In this document: positions 50,906 through 60,604 of the stretch, in pieces
Position numbering within the stretch: the first letter of the stretch is position 1
Layout: each line of letters starts with the position of its first letter
Assembly: GCF_001682865.1 (NCBI RefSeq)
Contig: NZ_MAQX01000001.1
Span: 1,369,290-1,433,289 of the forward strand
DNA: 64,000 bases
Origin: Bacillus sp. FJAT-26390
GTDB taxonomy: Bacteria > Bacillota > Bacilli > Paenibacillales > Paenibacillaceae
Direction of reading: 5' to 3'
Notes under the pieces: model-generated
Seen by the model: the letters and a program-made list of their open reading frames with translations, nothing else
What the model was told of the DNA's origin: nothing
Database searches by the model: none
Made by a program: the position numbers and the translations under genes

Positions 50906-50941
50906 AAATGAGCCTTAGATACAAATCCTAAGCGCTCATTT
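50906..50941 (-). terminator. Terminator of the PhyH-HEAT gene; rest of gap 50641-50984
   Basis: AAATGAGC with CTTAG pairs with CTAAG and GCTCATTT. On the minus strand the arm runs into TTTTG. Apart from this and the ECF promoter element, the 344-base gap holds nothing that I can recognise, only AT-rich sequence. Confidence 0.75.
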
Positions 50942-50984
50942 CTTTTGAAAGTATTAATAACTGGTTTAGCCGCTTCTTAGCCTT

Positions 50985-52430
50985 TTAAAAAGTGCTTGCT
51001 TTATTCGTATCCGGGCACCAACGGGCTGACCGGTAATAACGCAGCAGGACGTCCACTGCCTCCTCCGTTCTCAAAAACGTTAATGCTTCAAATGCATACG
51101 CCCGAACATATCGATCCGAACTGTCCAGCGCCTTGTTTAGTGCCGATATTACTTCGCTGACATTTCCATATCTTCCGACTCGCAGCAGCGAGAGTGCAGC
51201 CGCATAACCGATCTTATTTCGAATATAGCTCTGATCAGTCTCGGGATGGCCTGCCCGTTCTTCCCGCTCTTTTGCCACCGCTTCCTCGAGCGTGCGTGTT
51301 AGCGCTGCTACAGCTTGTTCGGAAGGCTCTGCGATCATGCCCAGCGCTTCTGCCGCATGACGGCGAACAGACTCGTTTTCGTCCGATAACGACTGGATAA
51401 GCTCACGAAGCGCCTCATCCGTTGGAGCGCCAATCATCCCTATTGCTGAGCATGCTAACGAGCGCTTCTCTCCATCCTCATGCTCAAGCAAGTCAATTAA
51501 CCCGTTAATGGCCTGCTCTCCAGCTGTCAAAATCGCATAGGTTGCTCGTTTGGCTGCTTCATATGTGCCAGTGCTAATAATCGCATGCAATTTGCTGATG
51601 CCTTCTGCTCCTGCACGCGCTAACGCATATGCCGAATTTAATGCAGCATCTTCGTTTTGTGATTGTGCCAAGCTTGCCAATCGCTCGATATCGATGGATT
51701 GATCCGTGCCTTCCGGCTCCGCTTGCCCCCTCATCCAATCCCAAATGCTCTGCCACACTGGCAGGCGTGCTTCGGACATTCCATCCGGAAGCTGGAACGC
51801 TTCCTTCTGATGATCCCAGCTTGGGGCCGTAGGCGCACTCAGCCTTGCAAATTGGAATTTCAGCATGTAACGATCCATATTGGACGTATTAAGCGAAGCT
51901 TTATGCCATAGATCAAAGTGTACTAGCACCATTGTGCCGGCAGGACCTGTTGGCAGCATAAACGGCTTGTCGTCTCCGGGGTACGCTTCATTATATTGTG
52001 AGCCTGGCATAATCGCGGTTGGACCAAGCTCCTCCGTAATAGCCTGCGTGTAATAAAAAATCATCGCCCACCAAGGCCGGTGGCTGCGCATGGCGCTCCA
52101 GTAACCATCCTTATGCCAATTCCCGCCTCCAGGGTTCTGATTGGCAGGCTGGTTGTAATGGCAATGGCGATGCGGATGCAGATAATAGTCAGGTCCAAGT
52201 ATGCCTGTTAGCGCCCCCTTCACGACTGGCGTATCAAAAAACTTCTGAATGTCGGGCACTCTTGGCAAAATGTTGTTTCCAGGATTGCCTTCCTCCTGCA
52301 GCACCTCATGAATCCGGCTCATCACCTTCAGATGCAGCTCATTTGGAAGCTCATTGTTCAGCACTAGATAGCCTTGGGTTATGAATTGTATAATTTGTTC
52401 ATCAGTCAGCAATTTCAAATGTTGTTGCAT
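50985..52430 (-). CDS. Phytanoyl-CoA dioxygenase-like protein fused to HEAT repeats
   Basis: A 481-residue fusion. Residues 5-205 are a PhyH-type Fe(II)/2-oxoglutarate dioxygenase with the iron ligands in NWHKDGYW (H106, D108) and the distal histidine plus 2OG arginine in LWHKASLNTSNMDRYM (H176, R187). From about 245 come five or six HEAT/PBS-type repeats (DAALNSAYALARAGAEGI, EKRSLACSAIGMIGAPTDEALRE, NESVRRHAAEALGMIAEPSEQ, DRYVRAYAFEALTFLRTEEA, with lengths below the usual 30). AAGGAG is 8 bases before ATG 52430. A divergent AraC regulator is next door. The substrate is unknown; the repeats could hold a protein or macromolecular target. Confidence 0.8.
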   Translation of the reverse strand: MQQHLKLLTDEQIIQFITQGYLVLNNELPNELHLKVMSRIHEVLQEEGNPGNNILPRVPDIQKFFDTPVVKGALTGILGPDYYLHPHRHCHYNQPANQNPGGGNWHKDGYWSAMRSHRPWWAMIFYYTQAITEELGPTAIMPGSQYNEAYPGDDKPFMLPTGPAGTMVLVHFDLWHKASLNTSNMDRYMLKFQFARLSAPTAPSWDHQKEAFQLPDGMSEARLPVWQSIWDWMRGQAEPEGTDQSIDIERLASLAQSQNEDAALNSAYALARAGAEGISKLHAIISTGTYEAAKRATYAILTAGEQAINGLIDLLEHEDGEKRSLACSAIGMIGAPTDEALRELIQSLSDENESVRRHAAEALGMIAEPSEQAVAALTRTLEEAVAKEREERAGHPETDQSYIRNKIGYAAALSLLRVGRYGNVSEVISALNKALDSSDRYVRAYAFEALTFLRTEEAVDVLLRYYRSARWCPDTNKASTF

Positions 52431-52568
52431 TATGAACACTCCTTAATTTATCTTGTAACTACAGTATTTAATGTATTTCATTAGCCTTAAGAAGTATTTA
52501 GCAGGCTGTCATTTATTTGCACAATCGACGGATTAATTCCATTCAAATGAATAACGGAGGATACAAGC

Positions 52569-53441
52569 ATGTCTTTTTCTGGATTCCACCCTTACGTTTA
52601 TTACGCGACCCGCTACCCTTTTGCCAAAGAGCAGTCCAGCTTCCCGCGGATTTGTTATTCCAGCTCCATTTATTTAATAAGCGAAGGCTTCGGTATTCTG
52701 AAAACAAACGGTCGAGAGTATGAGACAGGCCCCGGATCACTCATTCATATCCCTGCCGGCCAGCATCACGAATGGCTCGCGGACAAGCAGCAGCCTATGG
52801 TGCACATCTGTTGTTACTTCGATTGGCATTACGTGGAGCGTCAATGCATTTCCGATTGGGCTGCCCCAATCTGCTATCAGCCAAACCAGCTTCAGCATGC
52901 GCTTGTCGGACCTGCCTTCCCCTATTCCATTCCTGAAATCATTCATGTGGACGCCACACGCCCATGGATTGATCATTTTCAGAGCTTTTATAAATCAGGG
53001 GAATTTACAAATGAGAAAACGTTTATGCGCAGCTTGACGACCCAAAGAAATTTTCAAGCCTTTATCGATTACTTCTTAACGGTCATGCTGAAGGAATCCC
53101 ATATTCCTGACCCCCGAATCGGACGGCTGCTTGATCGAATGGAACAAAATCTGTTGCGGGGGCTGAACTATCCGCCGGCGTATTATTACGGGGACCTTAA
53201 CATGAGCCGCGGCCATTTTTTTGAGCTTTTCAAAAAAACAACCGGGTATTCCCCTGTCCAATATATGAATAGATTTCGAATTGGCCGCGCGGTGGAGGAT
53301 CTGCTACATACGAATCTCAGCATCACGGAGATCTCCGACAAGTATCATTTCAGCTCCGTTCATTACTTTTCAAGGCTCTTTCATAAACAGACCGGCCAGT
53401 CGCCAAGAGGTTACCGCTCATCCGAGCAATTCAAAAATTAA
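52569..53441 (+). CDS. AraC-family transcriptional regulator with cupin domain
   Basis: A 290-residue regulator. The N-terminal cupin (YLISEGFGILKTNGREYETGPGSLIHIPAGQHHEWLA, split, about 35-70) precedes a C-terminal pair of helix-turn-helix units (YGDLNMSRGHFFELFKKTTGYSPVQYM and LSITEISDKYHFSSVHYFSRLFHKQTGQSP, about 205-280). Such proteins sense a small molecule. ATG 52569 is behind ACGGAGG. It is divergent from the PhyH-HEAT gene with 138 bases between, which is therefore its likely target. Confidence 0.88.
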   Translation: MSFSGFHPYVYYATRYPFAKEQSSFPRICYSSSIYLISEGFGILKTNGREYETGPGSLIHIPAGQHHEWLADKQQPMVHICCYFDWHYVERQCISDWAAPICYQPNQLQHALVGPAFPYSIPEIIHVDATRPWIDHFQSFYKSGEFTNEKTFMRSLTTQRNFQAFIDYFLTVMLKESHIPDPRIGRLLDRMEQNLLRGLNYPPAYYYGDLNMSRGHFFELFKKTTGYSPVQYMNRFRIGRAVEDLLHTNLSITEISDKYHFSSVHYFSRLFHKQTGQSPRGYRSSEQFKN

Positions 53442-53543
53442 AGACTGGATGCCGAGACAGCACAACCTCGCTGGGACTGTGAGCCATTTTGCATAATTAA
53501 GCCGATTTAAATCAATAATACCAAGGAAAATGAATACATTTCT

Positions 53544-55130
53544 TTGGAGAGAAGGAAGATTGCCATTATCCGTTTCTTTAAGAATAAACAAAATAAAATG
53601 ACCTCTCAGCCTGCGACACAATTGGAATACGATAGACCAGCTGAACAATTGACTCCAAGTATTCGTGAAAACGAGACTCTTTTTAGAGATGTATTTCATA
53701 ACTGCTCCGACATTTTATTTCGCCCTATCCAGATCGAGGAACAGCTGAAATTAATGATCATATATGTAGATGGACTAATTGACACCGCAACGCTAGAAAG
53801 CATCGTCCAAAAGCCTCATTTGTTTCAAGATAAACTGCAAGGAAATTTAGCTGAGCAAATCAAAAAGGAAGCGGCTGCGATCGCCTCAACCCAATCTTCA
53901 GCTTCAACAGACGACGTAATTAAAGCCGTCTTGAAAGGCAATGCTGCCATACTGATAGATGGGGAAGCAAACGCTTTGATTGTGGAAATACCATCCTATG
54001 AGAAACGTGCCATACAAGAGCCTACCTCGGAAGTGACGCTGCGCGGACCAAGAGAAGGATTCATAGAAACCTTGCGCGTGAATACAAGCCTTGTTCGCAG
54101 AAAAATCCAATCTCCCAGACTGAAATTTGAATCGATGGTAATTGGAGAGCTATCCCAAACGATCGTCTCGATTGCTTACATAGAAGGAATCGCTGAGGAA
54201 ACGGTCATAGACGAGGTTCGAAAAAGGTTAGGCCAAATCAAAATCGATGCCATTCTCGGATCGGGGTATCTCGAAGAGTTTATTGAAGATTCCCCCTACT
54301 CCCCATTTCCGCAGGTACAAAATACAGAGCGGCCCGATGTAACAGCCGCTGCACTGCTGGAAGGCAAAGTTGCCATTATGGAGGATGGTTCACCCTATAC
54401 GCTTATCGTACCAATGACGTTCTGGGTATCACTGCAATCCGCTGATGATTACTATGAGCGTTTTTTCTATTCGTCGGCGATTAGGTGGATTCGGTATGTT
54501 CTGTTAATCATTTCGCTGTTATTGCCATCCGTCTATGTAGCGATCATTTCCTATCATCCGCAGCTGATGCCGACGAATTTGCTGCTCAGCATAGCGGTAG
54601 CAAGGGAGCCAAGTCCATTTCCAGCCGTTATTGAAGCGTTTATTATGGAATTTACGTTCGAGGCATTGCGGGAGGCAGGAGTGAGGCTGCCGAGAGCAGC
54701 CGGTTCGGCAGTCAGCATAGTGGGTGCGCTAGTTATCGGGCAGGCTGCTGTACAAGCTGGCATCGTCTCGGCTCCCATGGTTATCGTTGTAGCGGCAACC
54801 GGCATTGCTTCGTTTACCATTCCGCGTTATAACTTCGGGACCTCATTCCGTTTGCTGCGTTTCCCGCTGCTGATCCTCTCCGGAATGATGGGGTTTTTCG
54901 GGATTGCATTTGGCATTCTCTTCATCCTTATCCATCTTGTGAACCTGAATTCCTATGGCGTGCCGTACTTCTCCCCGATTGCTCCAAGATACAACAGCGA
55001 TCTAAAAGATGTGCTCTTTCGTGCGCCTCGCTGGACTATGCACAAGCGTCCGGCGTTCACAGGAGTGAACAAAGAGCGGCTTTCATCCAGTCCGATGCCT
55101 AATAAGAAGACGAATCAAGACGAAGATTGA
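53544..55130 (+). CDS. Spore germination protein, GerAA/GerKA family
   Basis: A 528-residue germinant-receptor A subunit. A hydrophilic N-terminal domain to about 300 (RENETLFRDVFHNCSDILFRPI, MIIYVDGLIDT, VTLRGPREGFIETLRVNTSL-type segments) is followed by about five membrane helices (WIRYVLLIISLLLPSVYVAI, IVGALVIGQAAVQAGI, PLLILSGMMGFFGIAF and others) and a hydrophilic tail. It belongs to the receptor that triggers germination on nutrient sensing. The start is uncertain: TTG 53544 lacks a clear ribosome site and ATG 53598 is also weak. Confidence 0.9.
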   Translation: MERRKIAIIRFFKNKQNKMTSQPATQLEYDRPAEQLTPSIRENETLFRDVFHNCSDILFRPIQIEEQLKLMIIYVDGLIDTATLESIVQKPHLFQDKLQGNLAEQIKKEAAAIASTQSSASTDDVIKAVLKGNAAILIDGEANALIVEIPSYEKRAIQEPTSEVTLRGPREGFIETLRVNTSLVRRKIQSPRLKFESMVIGELSQTIVSIAYIEGIAEETVIDEVRKRLGQIKIDAILGSGYLEEFIEDSPYSPFPQVQNTERPDVTAAALLEGKVAIMEDGSPYTLIVPMTFWVSLQSADDYYERFFYSSAIRWIRYVLLIISLLLPSVYVAIISYHPQLMPTNLLLSIAVAREPSPFPAVIEAFIMEFTFEALREAGVRLPRAAGSAVSIVGALVIGQAAVQAGIVSAPMVIVVAATGIASFTIPRYNFGTSFRLLRFPLLILSGMMGFFGIAFGILFILIHLVNLNSYGVPYFSPIAPRYNSDLKDVLFRAPRWTMHKRPAFTGVNKERLSSSPMPNKKTNQDED

Positions 55131-55158
55131 TGTTTCTCACCACTTGAGAGGAGGAATA

Positions 55159-56265
55159 ATGATGAGGAAGATGAGCATATCAGGAAACCAGCTTTTTTGG
55201 TTAATCTTCACGATGCAAACGGGAATGTGCCTGCTGCTTAGCATCACGCCTGTAATCAGACACGCCATGCAAGACGCATGGATCTCCGTTATTCTAGCTG
55301 GAATCGTATCCTTGCTCGTCACTTGGATGAGTGTCAAACTGTGCATGCGTTATCCGAAAATGACTCTGATTGAATTTAGCCGAAGCATACTCGGCAAATG
55401 GCTCGGCAGCATCATAATCATCCCTTACCTCATCAAATGGTATTCCATAATAGGGGCTATATTAAGGCAATGCTCGGATTTTTTACATTTGATGCTGTTT
55501 GACAGAACCCCGTTTTGGGTCTTGATCATCATGACCATCGCTCTTCTTGTCTACGTGACGATCACTAGAGGTATTGAAAGCATCGCAAGATGCGCGGAAG
55601 TAATCGGTCCTCTCCTGATCATGACGGTCATTATCGTGTTTCTGCTATCGCTAAAATACATGGATTGGCATAAAATTCTTCCCATTTTAGTAGATAACAA
55701 ACCATCGGATATATGGAAGGGATCGCTGCCTCCCATGAGTTTTTTTGCTGAGTCCACCATTTTAACGATGTTAATCCCGTTTATGTCTAAACCAAAAGCA
55801 GCGATGTCTAAAGCCATGAGAGGCTCACTCGTCGCTTTTATGCTGATATGGCTCATTACGATCGCTGTCGTTATCTCGTTTGATCAATTGGCTGTAGGGA
55901 TGAGGTATCCCTTTTTTGTCATGACCGGTTTCATCTCCACCATGGAGTTTATTCAAAATGTCGACGCTTACGTCGTAATCATTTGGTTTTTCAGTGTGTT
56001 TATAAAATTAGCACTGTATGTGTTCGCGGCAAGCTACGGTACGGCGCAATGGCTCGGCATGAAAAATTGGAAGAACGTGATCTGGTTTGTTGTCATCGTT
56101 GGCTTCGTTGTTTCCGTCTCTTTCAAAAATGTGGATCAATCTTCCATTGACTACCCAAGTATGTACCGTATCCCGCTCGATTTTCCTATCACCGCTTTCG
56201 CCATTCCTTTACTTCTGCTCGTAGTGAGCTTTTTCCGCAAAAAAACAGCCAAAGAAGGAGGTTGA
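55159..56265 (+). CDS. Spore germination protein, GerAB family transporter-like
   Basis: A 368-residue protein of the GerAB/endospore germination permease family with about ten membrane helices (LFWLIFTMQTGMCLLLSIT, AWISVILAGIVSLLVTWMSV, GSIIIIPYLIKWYSIIGAIL, FWVLIIMTIALLVYVTI and so on). It is the B subunit, thought to bind germinants. AGGAGG lies just upstream; ATG 55159 and 55162 are both possible. It starts 28 bases after the GerAA-type stop. Confidence 0.92.
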   Translation: MMRKMSISGNQLFWLIFTMQTGMCLLLSITPVIRHAMQDAWISVILAGIVSLLVTWMSVKLCMRYPKMTLIEFSRSILGKWLGSIIIIPYLIKWYSIIGAILRQCSDFLHLMLFDRTPFWVLIIMTIALLVYVTITRGIESIARCAEVIGPLLIMTVIIVFLLSLKYMDWHKILPILVDNKPSDIWKGSLPPMSFFAESTILTMLIPFMSKPKAAMSKAMRGSLVAFMLIWLITIAVVISFDQLAVGMRYPFFVMTGFISTMEFIQNVDAYVVIIWFFSVFIKLALYVFAASYGTAQWLGMKNWKNVIWFVVIVGFVVSVSFKNVDQSSIDYPSMYRIPLDFPITAFAIPLLLLVVSFFRKKTAKEGG

Positions 56266-56270
56266 ACCGT

Positions 56271-57461
56271 TTGAGACAAGTCATGCGATGCGCCAAGCTG
56301 CTCCTCTGCATTTCTTTGATCACTTTAACCGGCTGCTGGGATCGCAAGGAGCTTAATGACCGAGCTATCCTGTTAGGATGGGGAATGGACTACAAAGCAG
56401 GCATGTACCATGCTACAGCCCAGCTTGCGACTACCTCCCAATTCAGCGCGGAGCAAGGAGGGGGAGCCGGCAAGACCAGCTCGTTCGTTACCTCTGTAGG
56501 AAAAGGGAAAAATATCCGTTCTGCCGCTGACGATATGGATTTGAGGCTGTCTCGCTCTTTGTTTGCCGGACATCGAAGATCAATCTTGATTGGCGAGGAT
56601 CTGGCCAAGCATGGCATTGCAAAAGTCATTGACGAGTATTCGCGTTATATCATCGTGCGATTGCGTACCGATATGTTCATCGTAAAGGGGGGTACTGCTA
56701 ATGATATCCTTAAACAACAATATCCGTTTGAACGGATTCCTGTATTAGGTATTTTCAAAATACACTCTCATCTCGTAATTGGAGCCGAAACCGCATTGCG
56801 GGATTTTTTGATTGCCGCTTCCTCCGAAGGCAGCACCCCTGTTCTGCCCGTGCTTCAAGTTTTGAAAAACGTAGAGAAGGAAAATAAAAAAAACAAAGCA
56901 AATGAATCGACGATTATTTTTGCCGGAATTGCCGCTTTTGACGAGCAGTTGAAATTAATCGGTTATTTGGACGCCAAAACCAACGCGATGCGGCATTGGA
57001 TCATGGGCAACATTAAAGATCTCTCTTTGACGCCAGATGTTCCGGAAGAACACGGCAACATGTCCGTTGATTCAAGGCAATTAAAAAGCAAGGTGACGGT
57101 TGATTTAAAAGGGGATAATGTGACAATCAATATTCGTTTATCTGGCAATGGCAACATTCTTGAAAATAACACGAAGCTGGATCTTGCGAAGTCAGACAAT
57201 ATTATGTATCTGCAAAAAGCATTAAACAAAGATGTGGAAAAAGAGGCGCAGAATGCGGTTCAAAAAGCGCAAAAAATAAAAGCTGATGTTTTCGGATTCG
57301 GCGAATTTGTACATAGAAAGTATCCGAAGCGCTGGAAAACGATGCAAAAAAATTGGCAGCAAACTTTTGCTCGTGCGAAGATTGAAGTCGTCTCGGATAT
57401 TATCATTAGAAAAACAGGTCAACTAGGAGAACCGCTTCAATTGAAAAAAAAGAAAAGCTAA
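56271..57461 (+). CDS. Ger(x)C-family spore germination lipoprotein
   Basis: A 396-residue lipoprotein and the C subunit of the receptor. The signal is MRQVMRCAKLLLCISLITLTGC with lipobox LTGC, followed by the family start WDRKELNDRAILLGWGMDY and DMDLRLSRSLFAGHRRSILIG. TTG at 56271 is 9 bases after AAGGAGG. The A, B and C genes are packed tightly as in gerA-type tricistrons. A terminator follows. Confidence 0.92.
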   Translation: MRQVMRCAKLLLCISLITLTGCWDRKELNDRAILLGWGMDYKAGMYHATAQLATTSQFSAEQGGGAGKTSSFVTSVGKGKNIRSAADDMDLRLSRSLFAGHRRSILIGEDLAKHGIAKVIDEYSRYIIVRLRTDMFIVKGGTANDILKQQYPFERIPVLGIFKIHSHLVIGAETALRDFLIAASSEGSTPVLPVLQVLKNVEKENKKNKANESTIIFAGIAAFDEQLKLIGYLDAKTNAMRHWIMGNIKDLSLTPDVPEEHGNMSVDSRQLKSKVTVDLKGDNVTINIRLSGNGNILENNTKLDLAKSDNIMYLQKALNKDVEKEAQNAVQKAQKIKADVFGFGEFVHRKYPKRWKTMQKNWQQTFARAKIEVVSDIIIRKTGQLGEPLQLKKKKS

Positions 57462-57464
57462 TGC

Positions 57465-57530
57465 AAATAAGGCAGCTAACGTACCCCAGTCGAACGACTA
57501 ATTGGAAAAACGTTTCGCAGCCTTATTTTT
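57465..57530 (+). terminator. Terminator of the ger operon
   Basis: AAATAAGGC and GCCTTATTT pair around a long loop and the stem continues into TTTT. It lies directly after the GerC stop; the symmetric A/T ends could also stop the convergent histidine kinase. Confidence 0.7.
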
Positions 57531-57560
57531 AATTGAAGCAAAGTTTGGCTTGTTTAGCAG

Positions 57561-58928
57561 TTACGCAGCCTTCAACGGGAATCGCATCCGCACATGCGCG
57601 CCCCCTTCGTCATGGTTTTGCGCCATAATGGTGCCGCCGCAGCGCTCAACGATTGCACGTGATATCGCAAGCCCAAGCCCCGTTTCCCCGTCTTTCCCCT
57701 TTACGAAGCGATGGAACAAATGTGGAATCAGCTCCTCCGGCAAGCCTGCCCCGTCATCCGTAATCGAAATTTCCATCTCGGTTTTATGAATCCCTGCATG
57801 GATTCGAATCTGGCTGCTCGCATATCGGGTGGCATTGGACGCTACATTAAGCAGGGCCTGCAGCAATTTGTCCCGATCCGCCTGTATCGCCCATTTTGCT
57901 TCCAGTCCATCGGATATGGCCGTCGTTATCGTCAAATCGTTTTTAGTCAGAAGCGGATTTATCCTCTCAATCGTCTCTGTGATTAGCTCTGATACGCTAA
58001 CCTTCGTAAATTTGAAATGCTCTTCCTCTCCATCGAGCTTAGCCAGCAAGGTCATCTCGGTGACGATATTTTTCAGCCTGCTGCTCTCGCTCATGATGAT
58101 GTCCAGTCCTTTGCCAACCTGCTCCCCTTCAAATATGCCATCCCGAATGCCCTCCGCATAGCCGGAGATCGACATTAACGGCGTTTTCAGTTCATGCGAC
58201 GCATTCTGGATAAATTGCCTTTGTATAAAATGATACCTTTCCATCTCGCCAGCCAGCTCGTAAACCGATTGGGCGACGTCGCCGATTTCGCCTCCGGCTT
58301 TCACCAGCTTCACCTCGGAAAATCGGCGGCTTTCTACTTTTTTCAGCTCGCTCTGTACCTTCATTAGAGGTTTAATTAACTTCCTCGTAATGACAAGGCT
58401 GAGCAGGAACGCGAATGCTCCGCCGCAGCACAATACGATAAGAAGCCGACCCATGAGCGATTGCTCAATCGCTTTGATTTTGCTCATAGGCGCAAACAGC
58501 GTCAAGGTACCTCCCTGCGGAATCGCGCTTGCCGCCACCAATACCTGCGAATTATCCGCTTGATAGACATTTTCGTAGCGAATGCCGCTATCGTTCAAAG
58601 GCTTGACGGAAACGTCAATCTTCTGTGCTTCGAGTGTACTGAATACAACATTTTCGCTCGCATCCGTAATTACGGCATCCATGCCTACTAGCCCTTGCTT
58701 AGAAATCGTTGATACTGCTGTGCCCATTTCAACCGGATAGAGCGTCGCCGCTGACGCTTTGCTAGTCGTAAGCTGGGTCGAAATGGAAGTGCTTAGCTGC
58801 TTCATATCCATCTTCTGAACGTTAATAAAGTGATCCAATAACACGTAATGAAAAATGACAGCCGTTAGAGAAAGCACCAATACGAGCAAAACCGCAAACG
58901 CTATATTAATCTGGTAGAGCAGCTTCAT
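57561..58928 (-). CDS. Two-component sensor histidine kinase
   Basis: A 455-residue membrane kinase. One helix near the N-terminus (NIAFAVLLVLVLSLTAVIFHYV), an outside sensor domain of about 120 residues, a second helix (LLIVLCCGGAFAFLLSLVI), a HAMP segment, the phospho-accepting histidine in NASHELKTPLMSISGYAEGI, and the ATPase domain with NVASNATRY, DDGAGLP and GETGLGLAI. ATG 58928 overlaps the regulator stop by ATGA. The signal is unknown. Confidence 0.93.
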   Translation of the reverse strand: MKLLYQINIAFAVLLVLVLSLTAVIFHYVLLDHFINVQKMDMKQLSTSISTQLTTSKASAATLYPVEMGTAVSTISKQGLVGMDAVITDASENVVFSTLEAQKIDVSVKPLNDSGIRYENVYQADNSQVLVAASAIPQGGTLTLFAPMSKIKAIEQSLMGRLLIVLCCGGAFAFLLSLVITRKLIKPLMKVQSELKKVESRRFSEVKLVKAGGEIGDVAQSVYELAGEMERYHFIQRQFIQNASHELKTPLMSISGYAEGIRDGIFEGEQVGKGLDIIMSESSRLKNIVTEMTLLAKLDGEEEHFKFTKVSVSELITETIERINPLLTKNDLTITTAISDGLEAKWAIQADRDKLLQALLNVASNATRYASSQIRIHAGIHKTEMEISITDDGAGLPEELIPHLFHRFVKGKDGETGLGLAISRAIVERCGGTIMAQNHDEGGAHVRMRFPLKAA

Positions 58929-59638
58929 CCTTGAGATTCGCCTCCATCCATACGCAGCCGATAGCCGTGTCCCCATACCGCTTCAACAGGCAATAACTCG
59001 ATTTTTTTGCGCAATCGCTTCACTAAATGGTCAACCGCCCGGTCACTCCCAAAATAATCGTCTCCCCAAACGATCGTGAGCAGCTCATCCCTTGCAAACG
59101 CCCGGTTCGGACGTTCCGCCAAAGTTTGGAGCAAGGCAAACTCCTTCGAGGTTACATCAACCTCTTCTCCGCACCAAAAAGCTCTTCGCTCTTCTACTGC
59201 CAGCTGGAGCTGACCCGCATCAAGCTGTAGAACCGGCGCTGCTTGCTTGCCTTCCTCGATCGTCTTCATCTTATACCAGCGCTGAAGCTGCCGTTTGATG
59301 CGGGCAACAAGTTCACGCGGACTAAACGGCTTAACCAAATAATCATCGCCGCCAAGCTCCAACCCCAATATTTTATCAACCTCATTATCGCGGGCTGAAA
59401 TCATAATAATAGGCACTTCCGCTTCCAACCGTATCCGCCTGCAAAACTCATAACCGTCCATTCCCGGCAGCATAATATCGAGCACCCACATGTCTGGAGG
59501 ATCAACTCGGAGCTGCTCCAATGCTTCCTCCGCAGTTGCGAGCGCTACCGTTCGAAAATGGTCCTTCTTCAAATAAGCTTCTACAAGCTCGCGTATATGT
59601 TGATCGTCGTCGACGACCGCTATGAAATAATCATTCAT
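58925..59638 (-). CDS. OmpR-type response regulator
   Basis: A 237-residue regulator. The receiver has VVDDDQHIRE, the phospho-acceptor D in VLDIMLPGMDGYE and K in DYLVKPFSP. The C-terminal winged helix has TSKEFALLQTLAERPNRAFARDELL and DRAVDHLVKRLRKKI. ATG 59638 lies behind GGAGGCTGTAAG. It is paired with the kinase and is divergent from a gene for a secreted protein. Confidence 0.94.
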   Translation of the reverse strand: MNDYFIAVVDDDQHIRELVEAYLKKDHFRTVALATAEEALEQLRVDPPDMWVLDIMLPGMDGYEFCRRIRLEAEVPIIMISARDNEVDKILGLELGGDDYLVKPFSPRELVARIKRQLQRWYKMKTIEEGKQAAPVLQLDAGQLQLAVEERRAFWCGEEVDVTSKEFALLQTLAERPNRAFARDELLTIVWGDDYFGSDRAVDHLVKRLRKKIELLPVEAVWGHGYRLRMDGGESQG

Positions 59639-59799
59639 CTTACAGCCTCCCTGTCCATGTTCCTTTATCAGTATATCAAAGGGACGGCTCCTAATGGGCT
59701 TTGCCATCGTTTTTCCACAATCCGTCACTTAGTTTGCCATACTTGATCGATAAACTAGGAAATGTAAGACAAACCCAAACCTTGAAGGAGTGTTTATCA

Positions 59800-60531
59800 A
59801 TGAATTACAAGATGATGTTCAAAAATGTTGCCATGACCACCCTGCTGCTCTCTGCTGTCGCTGGTCCCCAAGTATTTGCTGACTCGGCCAAGCAATCGGT
59901 CAACCATGCAGAAAAGGCAGGCACTGCTGTAAGTCATTTAATGGAAACAGTTAAGCTGGAGAATGCTGCTGCCACTACCTTTGCTGCCAGAAACATACTG
60001 GATCCTTTGAAGCTAGCCGAAACTTATGCGCCGGATACGGTTAACGAATGGAAAAGCACGCTTGAGCGATATAATAACCTAACATCTAAACTTTTCTATT
60101 TCGCTAGTGCAGATCAGCTTGAAATCGTCGGCTCAGCCGATCTAGGCAAAATGGTTAACGAGAAGTCTTCTGCGGACACGATCAGTGTATCGCTCAAAGC
60201 TTTGTCAGCGGAGGAAGTAAAGCAAATCGGCGAAAAATCGATTACATTGACCAAAGCGGAAGGCGTACCAATTGAAGTTAAAGCACTTGATGGCAAAGAA
60301 ATCGCCTCTGCAGAAACAGGTACGACAAGTGCTGTAAGCGCAGTACGCCTTACAACTGCAACAGCAGTTCCCCTAGATGGCAAGTTCGAGCTCTCACCAT
60401 TTGCTCAAGGATGGACGGAACTGGACAAGGCTGTCGGCTCCAAGGACGCAAACGAGATCAAACAAGCGCTTAGCAAACAATTAGAGCTGTACAAGCAGGA
60501 GATTGCCGCGCTAGAGAAAGCGGAGAAGTGA
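59800..60531 (+). CDS. Secreted protein of unknown function (243 aa)
   Basis: The protein starts MNYKMMFKNVAMTTLLLSAVAGPQVFA, a signal peptide, and continues with a mature part of 215 residues that has no cysteine. It is helix-rich at both ends (DPLKLAETYAPDTVNEWKSTL, ANEIKQALSKQLELYKQEIA) with beta strands in the middle (QLEIVGSADLGKMV, SISVSLKAL-type). GAAGGAG is 9 bases before the ATG. I do not recognise the family. It lies opposite a two-component system, so it may be controlled by it. Confidence 0.7.
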   Translation: MNYKMMFKNVAMTTLLLSAVAGPQVFADSAKQSVNHAEKAGTAVSHLMETVKLENAAATTFAARNILDPLKLAETYAPDTVNEWKSTLERYNNLTSKLFYFASADQLEIVGSADLGKMVNEKSSADTISVSLKALSAEEVKQIGEKSITLTKAEGVPIEVKALDGKEIASAETGTTSAVSAVRLTTATAVPLDGKFELSPFAQGWTELDKAVGSKDANEIKQALSKQLELYKQEIAALEKAEK

Positions 60532-60565
60532 ACTTCTCCCAAACCTTTCCTATAATAGCATGAAA

Positions 60566-60604
60566 AAAAGGGCACTGAAAAATGAAAATTTTTCAGTGCC
60601 CTTT
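60566..60604 (+). terminator. Terminator of the secreted-protein gene
   Basis: AAAGGGCACTGAAAA pairs with TTTTCAGTGCCCTTT across a short loop, a strong stem. The rest of the gap to the GH8 gene (60605-60785) shows no gene. Confidence 0.85.
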
